Shown one piece after another: positions 1 through 9,616 of a stretch of DNA of 64,000 nt. The notes under the pieces were generated by a model. It saw nothing but the letters and a program-made list of their open reading frames with translations. It did not search any database and was not told the origin of the DNA. Position 1 is the first letter of the stretch; the number at the start of each line of letters is the position of its first letter. Position numbers and translations under genes: made by a program. The DNA comes from Homalodisca vitripennis (taxonomy: Eukaryota > Arthropoda > Insecta > Hemiptera > Cicadellidae). The stretch covers positions 134,802,001-134,866,000 of the forward strand of contig NC_060213.1 of assembly GCF_021130785.1 (NCBI RefSeq), given 5' to 3'.

Positions 1-279
1 TTAGTGATAATATTATAAAACCCGCGCCCCCCGCCCGCCCAGTCCGGGCGATAAAAAAGGCCATAATTCCGGTGCGGCAAAATGTCAATTTTAATATTGT
101 CCGTCCACCCTTCGTGTTGCGATGTTTAATGTGATGTAAAAAACCGGACATTATGGATGAAGGTGCACGTGTACAAAGTGTACTCTTGAGAGCCAATACT
201 TCGAATTGGCAGGACATCATTTGTGTCCGTATTGTGTCCATATAATGTTCACAATTAAATTAAATTGATACTATTTAAT

Positions 280-494
280 GGGAGTGCTGATGGCCAATTT
301 AGACTTTGGGTCTGAGTTAGAGATAGCGCAAGTTCAAGTCCTATCTGTGACCGTTGCACTTTTTATCAGTACCATCGACCTTGTACTGTATCGACTCTCC
401 CTTATTCTGTTTGATAAGATCCTCGCACAGGCCAGTGGCCCATGAGGACAGGCAGAATAATGCTTAAAAGGGGACCGGCTTCTCCTTAAAAAAA
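280..494 (+). mobile_element. tRNA-headed SINE, copy 1
   Basis: One of seven dispersed copies in this window of a ~215-bp SINE. The head resembles a tRNA with a long variable arm (Leu/Ser type), followed by a unique body that begins near 'cactttttatcagtaccatc' and ends in a short A-rich tail. In this copy the D-arm/A-box part is deleted (the sequence jumps from 'gatggcc' to 'aatttagactttggg') and the B box is mutated, so it should not be transcribable from its own promoter. Confidence 0.85.
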
Positions 495-543
495 CCATGC
501 TTATTGCGGACTGGAACAATTTCTAACACCGCAAATTGCCGTC

Positions 544-1137
544 TAGAGATGGGCAGTATACAACGTATTAGTGTCGGTAACATAGTTATTCAGTGTAACC
601 TATTACTTTAGTTATGGAAAGTTCTGGTAACGCTTTTCTGGTATTACGTTTCTGAGAAACTAATAACGTGGTGAGGTGAGTTGGCTTGTGCGGAAGGTGC
701 AGGGAATAAATATAACATTGAAATAAATAATAATAAATAAATAAAATATATTTAATAGAGACGTAGACTCGTTTCTGGAAAAATGAAAATATACCCTATT
801 TTACATACCTCATAGTTTATTTAAAATTAGCCTACTAATAACCGCATTGTATTGTGCAGTGAAGATTTTAAATAACCAGTTTATAATTTTATATATTTTA
901 AAGTAGTCTACCAGTCTAAAACTACATTGTTACTAGCAGTTAAATGTTCATATAATATGTCTAAATAGCCCCACACATGTAGATTTATCTGACTCAGTTT
1001 TACTTTCAACTTAATAACGTCAGTTCAGTAACAGCTTGAAGCTAATACCGAGCGTGGGAATAGGTTCCTGGAACGTAATACCAAATAACCACGTTATTTT
1101 GGTAATAGGTTATTGACAAATAACGGTATTTCCCATC
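544..1137. mobile_element. Probable hAT-type non-autonomous element (MITE)
   Basis: The left end reads tagagatgggcag and the right end reads ...ttcccatctatt. The outer 10 bp of the two ends are inverted repeats at about 8 of 10 positions, with a GATGGG core as in many hAT ends. Both flanks are rich in GTAATACC- and GTTATT-like words, as expected of subterminal repeats. No coding frame lies inside. I could not find a clean 8-bp target duplication, so the exact ends are uncertain. Confidence 0.4.
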
Positions 1138-1361
1138 TATTCGTAGTGCTGTTTATCTCGTACTGTTTCGGCTACAAAGCCAATATGGCCGTTTACTTGG
1201 AGCTGTTTGAAGGTGAGTCATCGCGCAATACAATAGCTCACCGTGGGGGGGGGGGATGAACAGGACCTGTACAAAATAATCGATCGCCTAATACCTTTGA
1301 TAATGATTTTGACTAACAATAAAACTTATGTTGGAACTTTGAAATCCATAGTAATTATATA

Positions 1362-1619
<258 letters not shown>

Positions 1620-1937
1620 ATAATTAAAACTTTATAACAATTTTAATTTACATGGGACTCAACAAATGATAATTCAGTTTTGTTCAAAGCGCTACACATT
1701 TTACTGTCACGCAGCAACTAGGAAAGTGAGGTTAGTTTTCACTATTTCTTGCGCTTCTTTGTACTTTCAATAACCGAGTACAAAATGTACTCGTACTGAT
1801 TTATAAGTACTTACAGAGTGCTCCTAAAATGGTACAGTTACATGTTCCAGTTATTGTTACTGCTAAACGATTCTGAGTACTTTGTTCCAATAGACGGCGG
1901 CATCGTATCCAAAGTAACGATCTGTATCGTATAAGTA

Positions 1938-2744
1938 CAGGGTGACCAGACGTCTGGCTTTAGGAGGACATGTCCTTCTTCCTAATGTTGTCCTCCTGTC
2001 CTCCCGGCTATTAAAAATCATTTAAAATTTCCGGGTTTTTTACGCTTAAATGTTCATGCGAAAATTATTGCAGCGCACACGTAATGCCATGGCATGTGAA
2101 CTGCTGTTAGATTCAGTTGTATGTTGAGTGTTGTCTATTATAGTGTCACTGACTCACTGTTGTTTCTACCCCCTCAGCTGCACTGGCGCTATTACCCCTT
2201 GATTTTCTATTTATGTATTATAATAGATAGGTCAATTTTGTTTTAATACATTATATATTTTTCTGCTATAATGATAATTTCTTATATGTTTCTGTCAGTA
2301 TAGATTACGAGTAATGTAATAAATCGATGCAATTAATTAATTCAAAATTAATTATTACACAAAATTTATTTTTAACATTCTAAAAAGTTTGGTTAAGACC
2401 AGTTATAATCTTTAAATAAAAAGTTCTAACAAAAATTAATTTAACTTTTGCCACTTACAAAATAAAATTCTAAAATAATAGTTGTATCCATTAATAAACA
2501 CTTTAATAATATGAGTTCCTGTTATTTTTCGATTTATATGTCAATGCAAATCCAATTTGGGGGTTTTTATTTGTATTACAAGAATAACGGTACTAATTTA
2601 TTACGTGTGTTTTTTAATAATGTATAAATAAATGATTTCCCTAAAGTTTATAACAATATTTAATAGTTGTTGCTCCTTCTTGCAGTAATGTCCTTTTTCA
2701 TCCCCAAAAGTTCTCCATTTTGGAATTTGCGTCTGGTCACTCTG
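1938..2744. mobile_element. hAT-superfamily non-autonomous transposon with intact TSD
   Basis: The 807-bp element begins CAGGGTGACCAGACG and ends with the near-perfect inverted copy CGTCTGGTCACTCTG, one mismatch over 15 bp. It is flanked by a perfect 8-bp duplication TATAAGTA (1930-1937 and 2745-2752). An 8-bp TSD and CAGGG...CTG-type ends are hallmarks of hAT transposons. The interior is AT-rich with no transposase frame, so it would depend on a transposase supplied in trans. Confidence 0.85.
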
Positions 2745-2752
2745 TATAAGTA

Positions 2753-4287
2753 CCTCTAACAGTAACCAGTACCGGGTACTTTCGGTTTGCGGTAACGTGT
2801 ACTCTTGGCGCAGACGAGTACCCTATACGAAGTATATTTTGCAGTAATCCTGATGTGATCAGATGTCACAGTAGTGAGTACGTTCCCAAGCTTCTAGCAG
2901 TCCTGTAGGCCTACTGTGTTAGTTTGTTGCCATTCGCTGTCACTATGAGACAACATTGCTCTGGATAGTCTGCAGATTTGCGCGTTAAAACGAGCAGTTG
3001 CTGGTTACGGTAATTAACAAAACCTTCTCAATTTAATATGTGTTAAAAATTGTATGTTCCAAATAATGGTTTACAAAATTAAACGCTCAATCTAGTGACT
3101 AAGAGCTCTATTAGCATGACAAAAGCAGAATTTTGCGGTCAAGAATAGTTAAGGTGTCAATTTAATAACTACCTTATTTTAATTTTATTCTAAAATTACA
3201 TACTTAATTACAGTACACTTTTATCGATGTTGTATAAACATTTAATATTAACTCTTTGGCTGTTCGCATATTAAAATATTCGCATACCCAAAACTCTTCC
3301 GCTCAGAATGACCTTTTCGCAGGAAATTTCCTAAAAATTTGCAACTTAAAAAATGTATGACATTTCCTTGAAAATTGTTGTTTTCCCTTAGCCCTTAAAT
3401 TATCAATGAGTAAAAAGTACTTCATGCCGATATAATAAAGAAAATGTTAAAAATTAAAAGCGAAAAAAGTACAAAAGTTTTTGTTATAATTTATTTATTA
3501 GGTAAGGGTTAAATAATTGTTTTTACGTATCAGTAATAGATAATATTATCACTAATTATAATTATAAATAGACCCTGAACATTTTTAAGTAATTTGGATA
3601 CAATATGGTGAATTTATAAAAAAAACAAATAAATAGTAACTTGCCTGCATCTGAGGCAGTTTCTTATCAATCAAGAAAAATCAAGAATCAAGAATAATTT
3701 ATTAATCATCAATAATAATAAATAAATCATGATTATCATGATTGATAATTTGTCAATCATGTATAATATCACTTTGTCGGTAAAAAATCTAAACAATCAC
3801 TCTTAAGTGTCATAACACCTCACTTTAGAATGAGGCAATAAATTTATAAATATAAAATTTTCATGCTATTTATAAATATGTACAGTTTTTCTTACTCGTT
3901 CTCTCATTACTCGTTTCTTACTGCCAAACATGCTTAAAAAGGCATTCAGCAATGGTTGGAGGACCAAATTTAAACTCATTTTAACGGCTGGTAGAATAAT
4001 ATACAAATGAAATACATAACCATCCTAAACTTGACTAAAAGTGAAATTGCAAGGCTAATACATTGAAAACAATACTCAGTAATATGTGTACATTTAAAGT
4101 ATGCTAACAGTATGAATACAGATTGCAGAGACCTCCCTCCTGCGCCAGCAGACCGAACAGCTGATAGATAAGCTGAAGTGGGGCGGGGAGGGGAGGTCGC
4201 TGACCTAGATAAATTGAGGAACAACAATACAAACCAATAAAAACTTATGTCGTTAAAAAGTCTTCAGTGCGTTCTTGTTCTTCGGTC
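2753..4287. other. AT-rich intergenic DNA, no gene seen
   Basis: AT-rich. 3660-3780 is low-complexity sequence built from overlapping 'atcaagaat' and 'tcatgatt' words. The first 120 bases repeat GTACTC/AGTACTT words also present at 1760-1937, which suggests the hAT element above is nested in an older repeat. No supported coding sequence. Confidence 0.6.
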
Positions 4288-4321
4288 TCTCTGTGTGTGT
4301 GAGTGTGTGTGTGTGTGTGTT
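4288..4321. repeat. Short (GT)n tract
   Basis: An imperfect GT dinucleotide tract with one A interruption (gtgtgtgtgagtgtgtg). Confidence 0.9.
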
Positions 4322-4509
4322 TGTTACAGTATTTATATTTGTATTGTGTTTATTGTTATCTATATGGCATGTAGTTGTGTTGGTGAGAGTGAATACAATT
4401 TGATGTAATTGGAATACTGTATCAAGGTACGCTACTATTTATAACTTAACCTAGAAACTAACTTAATCGAATTTGCTAGGATACAATAACGCAGGTTTAC
4501 TCTTCAGCA

Positions 4510-4850
4510 TTTAACGCATAATGGAAAATAAACTTGCTCTACTTGGCTCATAAACCAATCCTTAACATATTTACTAAGCACTTGTACATTACTAACAATC
4601 CTTAACTTAGGAAGTATCGTATTAAAAAACTTAGGACCTAGGTAACAAAATGTTTTTGTAAAATAAGTAACATTGGGTTTTGGGACAGGGTAATGATCTG
4701 AGTTTCGTAATTTCTGTCTATAACCTACAATTGTATAATATTGTTCCTAATTAAAAACAATATTCGTATAACCTTGGAAATAAACACACTTCTAAGAGGA
4801 AGTATATGAAGTCGCTGGAAAAGGGGTAAAGAAGGGTGATCATAGGGCGT
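4510..4850 (-). pseudogene. Decayed C-terminus of a CR1/jockey-like non-LTR reverse transcriptase
   Basis: Reading the minus strand from about 4850 down to 4507 gives the conserved post-RT region of CR1/jockey-type elements. An upstream block reads RLHILPLRSVFISKVIR. After a frameshift near 4735 come NSDHYPVPKPNVTYFTKTF, YLGPKFFNTILPKLR and a final YVKDW-like segment. Family members carry the same order: a leucine-rich 'LPLR' stretch, a basic 'R.nRN..H..vP' motif, then 'G...yN.LP..i' and a short terminal helix. Stops and the frameshift show it is dead. It was too short to stand out as an open frame. The assignment rests on motif order rather than a database hit. Confidence 0.65.
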
Positions 4851-5199
4851 TTTACAACGAATTCGAATACAATTATTTTATATAGTTAATAAAAGATTTA
4901 GATTTGTTAGATATGTTCCTACACAACTAGTTATGCCGCAATTAAGCCTGCTGAACGAGGAAAAAATGTATCATTTTAAAAATAACAAGTTTCTTTCCCG
5001 GCATTCCTATCACTAGACGACATGTGCAACTCTAATAGACTTTTCGACTCGTCTTCCATGACTAAAGGTATGGAATCAACAACGAACGGTGTAAAGGGAA
5101 AACTGTAGATCTCATTAATTCGTCTCACTCTCGAATACAACAGTGTGGTGTAGGCCATGATCAGTACATTGATCGACTTTAAATATAAATATAGAAATA

Positions 5200-5470
5200 G
5201 AAACATTTTTTATTTCCAAAAACATATACACATAGATATTAGATTTATTTACATTTGATAAATAAAAAATTACCCTTTTACTATACTTACTAAGTGGCGA
5301 TAAAATAAAACAATTTAATTTTAAGTACAGTAGTTGGATAAATATTATTTATATAATTTAAGTAAACTATTTATTACATATTAACATATATTCTAAAATG
5401 AAAATTAGCCTACATGGGCAAGCAGCCTGTGCGTAGGCTAGAGTCGTACTAAATGTTATCTAGATGTCAA
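5200..5470 (-). mobile_element. 3' end of a non-LTR retrotransposon with terminal-region hairpin
   Basis: Minus-strand 3' UTR. It resembles the tails at 40174 and 45240: an A/T-rich end near 'tttttatttccaaa', then an inverted repeat. Here the hairpin arms are TAGCCTAC (5406-5413) and GTAGGCTA (5433-5440), enclosing a loop with a 'tgggca...gcctg' inner stem that is nearly identical to the one at 40261-40274. No coding part is recognisable upstream. Confidence 0.5.
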
Positions 5471-5983
5471 AAAAAGTGTTACTGTTACGTGTCGGTGTGT
5501 TTTAAGGCATAAAATATAGAAATGTAGTTGTGTGATGAAGGAGATAAGAGATAATACTGTCATATTAGACAAAACCATCGGTAGAATTAAGACCACATAC
5601 ACAAGACCGTGATATGACGAGCGCCAAGGGATGAGGAGGGGTCAAGGTCAGGTTGGTCCCCAGTCTGAGTGAATCTCGGATCCTTGGACTCCTTATATAA
5701 AGCATATATAATGATGCTTGACTAATTATTATTATCGGCACCGAACTCGGACATATTACGCTACTGTCCCCCTCCTCCCCCGGTGAATGTCTTGGCTACC
5801 TTATATGCGCCCATATACCTAGGCTTCTTAGAACTGAAATGCCTCCCTCAGCTATAACTTATTCGATAATGGATTGGATCATAAAGAATCATTTTTTATT
5901 TGCACATGCCTTTAAATAAATATTACCAACGTACATTCAATCATTGGTAAGGATATTCTTGCATTAATTGTATTGTTTTTTTT
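5471..5983. other. Unassigned intergenic segment
   Basis: Contains a moderately GC-richer stretch (5580-5840) with TATA-like words (5693-5713) and CT-rich blocks. No open frame or repeat match was seen. It could be regulatory, but nothing proves it. Confidence 0.3.
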
Positions 5984-6335
5984 GGCTATATTATAAAAAT
6001 TCTGTCCTAATGCGAATGTTGAGTTTAGCTCCATTTCACGTTACTTTTAGTGCAGCATCTGGAATCTGACACTGTGACAAACTTGCCTCCTGTAACCTGC
6101 AGTTCACGTCCATCCAACTGATGGGATAAACACTGTTGGCAATGAAGATGTTCAAAATGAACTGTTTACATCGTTCGACATCAGAGACACCTAGACTAGA
6201 AAAGAGGTGCCTAGAAAAGAGGTGCCAAGTAAAGAGGTACTCTCATTGTCTCATCAGGAGCAAAATTGAATTTTTGTATTTCTTCAGACGGACGTGAACT
6301 CTAGATCCCAGGAGTTAAGTCTGTGATAGTGTTAG
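5984..6335. mobile_element. Foldback element FB1, copy A
   Basis: The left arm carries the FB1 core (gaatgttgagtttagctcc, then tgcagcatctggaatctgac). The right arm, read in reverse, restores the inner part of the same arm (cttcagacggacgtgaact pairs with agttcacgtccatccaac). The right arm is shorter than in copy D. The spacer between the arms holds a 17-bp tandem 'agaaaagaggtgcc' motif around 6197-6235. No coding sequence. Confidence 0.65.
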
Positions 6336-6889
6336 CCTGTCGTCCTTTGTATTTGTTTTTTATGTATTTGTTTTTTATTCATTAATAATGTTCTTTAATA
6401 TCACCAATTATCTTGACAATACCTCATTATTGTCAAGATGCATGGTAAGGTACTCCTTCAACTATTTATTCCATTTGGTTTTTACAATGTTGCCTGCAAC
6501 ATGTAGTGAAAACAATTAACGATCCTCTTAGTTCTGTGTTAAAGCTTTAACTAAGATATCATTAAAGAGAGTGCACGTTCTTGGGTCACTCTCCAAGGTC
6601 AAAACGGTCGTGAAAATGCTCGCTTCGGCCTTAGAATAAAAGTAATCCGGCATAATTAAAATAAGCGGCATTTGCCTTATCCAAGAGCACAATTTATGGC
6701 CGGTATTGCCGGCAAGACTGCAATAAAATGGACTCGTCCTGAGCAACTGAGAGTATTTTATGTGCAGCAACTAAGTAATGTTTATAGCCATGGAGGTACC
6801 TGCGCGCTAGGTGGGTGAGGTGTATTTTAGATCTGTCGATGGTGAAGTGGGCGGGTCCACCAAGACAAATACTCGACATGATGTGGACG

Positions 6890-7450
6890 TGGTAAGAATA
6901 GCAGAAGCACGTGGGTGACTTCATCAATCGGAAAGGTTTCCTAGTAGTTCTTGAATCGTGCAGGGAAGAATTGTGTTCTTGTAACAATATCAAAAGTTTT
7001 AACTAATGTAGCTGGGATCATCCCTCGTCAAGATGTGTTCACGTGGTCATCCACCTATTGACAGGGTGGATCTTGAGAACTGTGTTCGCAGGGTGGGCTA
7101 GAATGCGATGGGACACTGGAATCAGGATAACAAAAGCACGTGTTCGACTTCATCGACCGAAAAGGTTTCCAAGTAGTTCTTGAATCGTCCAGGGAAGAAT
7201 TGTATATTTGAAACTTAATCTCAGAAACGTCAAAGAATATGACGCTGTGATCACCTCTCGACAAGATGTGATCACGAAATCATCCACCTACTGACAGGGT
7301 GAATCTGCAGGACTGTGCGAGGGTTAGGATGTTGTAGCCTACTGGGATCAGGATAGCAGAAGTATGTGGTCGACTTCAACAACCGTAAAGATTTCCAAGT
7401 AGTTCTTGAATCGTGAAGGGAAGAATGGTGTATATGATACTTAATCTTAG
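6890..7450. repeat. Tandem repeat, ~230-bp unit, about 2.5 copies
   Basis: The segment 'agtagttcttgaatcgt' recurs about every 230 bp (near 6942, 7172 and 7399), each time preceded by a 'gcag-aag-a-gtg...cgacttca' block and followed by 'agggaagaat'. Between them come 'gacaagatgtg...catccacct-ttgacagggtg' blocks. Short minus-strand open frames here simply follow the repeat. Confidence 0.85.
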
Positions 7451-7460
7451 AAGCGTTAGT

Positions 7461-8686
7461 TAATAGTAGGGATAACCTGAACTACTGATTCAAAATAAAT
7501 GTAAAACTGTAATACCGGTTATTGTAATATCATATCATTCCAAGCCTAAAAGTTTGGCTTTAATATGTAATAAAAAATAATCTCAATTAATAATTGTAAT
7601 ACTAGTGTTATCGTAAAAACTAATATTCTATACTCATACGAAGTTTAAATAATATATCTTAGATATAAATGCATTAAACATCGGTTTATTTGCCACAATC
7701 CAGCCTTGCAATGATGTCTCTTATTTAATTTAATGGAACTTATCAAGAAAATTCGATCTTAGCTATAAATAAAGCTATACCTCATTCACCTATTATCTAC
7801 CCCTTATTCCTCTCATACTCCGTATACTCGATATAGCCAAGTATTTTAAATCGACAATGAACAAATTAAATATATCTGTTTATTTTTCTGTGGATGGACA
7901 AATTTTATTAAATATGATCTTCATGGGGTATATTATTTTGAAGAGAATTTATTGCAGGTTCAAAATTTAATTCAATTTTTATAAAATTCCGTGTGTTATG
8001 TAATACAGTTTTGTTATGTTTTGATCGGCCATTTTGAAACATTAAAATATTTTTGGAAACATACGTCACCAAAATGTATTTGACTGCTATAGCTTAAATG
8101 AAAGAGACTTAAGTTATCAATCTGGATTTTTAGAGACTTTTTTGTTTTCATACTCGTATATTGATTGTGGCTTCAGGGTATGAAGTTTTCTTTTAAAAGT
8201 TTCTTATTTTTATCACCAAAGAGAATCATTTGTTTTTTATAAAAATAAAACTTATAAAAATCAGTGTATTGACCAAACATGTCAGAGCCATACAGAATGT
8301 TTCACATGTACCGTTAAACAAACATATCCTTATCTTTAGCCCATTATTATGTGATTCTACTTCGACATAGCCTCAATTACTAGTGAAGTGCTTACAATTG
8401 GCTTGAATAGCCTTAACATTCCGACACTGGTTACGGCGAGAGATTCTAGTACGTTTGGGAGATGTAGTCTGAGCATGTCACACGAGAATTGATAATTTGC
8501 ATTGGTTACAATCAAAACCATATATATGTGGTTCGGAATCCAGTTTAAACACTTATACAAAGTAAAACTACTACCTTGACCGCGAACAATTCCTATAATG
8601 TCCAGGTTCGCTATAAATAAGAAACACGAAATCTAAAACACGCATGTGCGTTATTTGCAAGATAAACTTTAATTTTTTTTTAATAA
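7461..8686. other. AT-rich intergenic DNA, nothing recognised
   Basis: Long AT-rich stretch without a supported gene, RNA or repeat boundary. A 67-codon minus-strand frame at 8357-8560 has no recognisable domain and is taken as chance. Confidence 0.5.
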
Positions 8687-8900
8687 AAAGGAGAAGCCAA
8701 TCTCCTTTTTGCCTTATTCTGCCCGTCCTCATGGGCCACTGGCCTGTGCGAAGATCTTACCAAACAGAATAAGTGGGAGAGTCGATACAGTACAAGGTCG
8801 ATGGTACTGATAAAAAGTGCAACGGTGTGACAGGATTCGAACCTGCGCTATCTCTAACTCAAAGTCCAGCGTCTTAGACCACTCGGCCATCGGCACTCCC
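8687..8900 (-). mobile_element. tRNA-headed SINE, copy 2
   Basis: Near full-length. On the minus strand it starts gggagtgccgatggccgag and carries the A box (TGGCCGAGTGG) and B box (GGTTCGAATCC). It runs through the common body to an end near 'ggcttctccttttta'. One base pair of the usual 'ggtcacag' stretch after the head differs from other copies. No clean target duplication was seen. Confidence 0.9.
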
Positions 8901-9616
8901 AGAACATTATTGATGTCCTGTATTCTTCTAAATGTAACAATTTAAATAGTACACTTGTGATTGGAATTTTATAATTAAATCTACTAATACCCTATTTACT
9001 ACTCAGTAGCTTTGATGATTTAATGCAGGTTACAATGCAGTAATTCTACTATTTGCTCATTTAAAATTAACTGTATTAAAAATGCAGTTGAAAATTGATT
9101 GAATTAAATGCTATCCATGTCCAAAACGTAAACTAAAATTTAAGTACGACATAGTTAGTATAAGTAAAGAAATTTAAATAGAGGTAAAAATAATATCAAA
9201 GAAGTCTCTTCATATATTATTTATTTTAATACGAATTACAATGTGAGTAATGTAATAATTAGGCACATTTAGCAATACAACATTACACTATTTAAAATAG
9301 ATAATACTTATAAATTCATTATGGTTTTAAATATCTTTATTCTAAATATTCAAAACTATGTTTACAATCTACTGCATAAAATATTGATAAGTAACGTGTG
9401 TGTTTTATTTTATAATTTGTAAAAAGAATTTCGAGCTAAAATGTTTTTAAGATAAAAATTATTTAACATCTTTAAACACCAGACAGGGTCTTTTTAAAAT
9501 CCTGTCGTTGCTAACTGCACGTTTGTTTGCCAGTACGATAACTATTGACATAACGGCCCTAGAAACGTCTTGCATAGTTTTCTCTTACTCTAAGGAAGAA
9601 ACCTATTCATCTATAG
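8901..9616. other. AT-rich intergenic DNA, nothing recognised
   Basis: AT-rich sequence up to the 5' truncation of the non-LTR element. No gene or repeat boundary recognised. Confidence 0.5.

Noticed and set aside
3976..4227. 83-codon minus-strand frame
   Set aside because: No recognisable domain; lies in AT-rich DNA and ends in a CT-rich patch.
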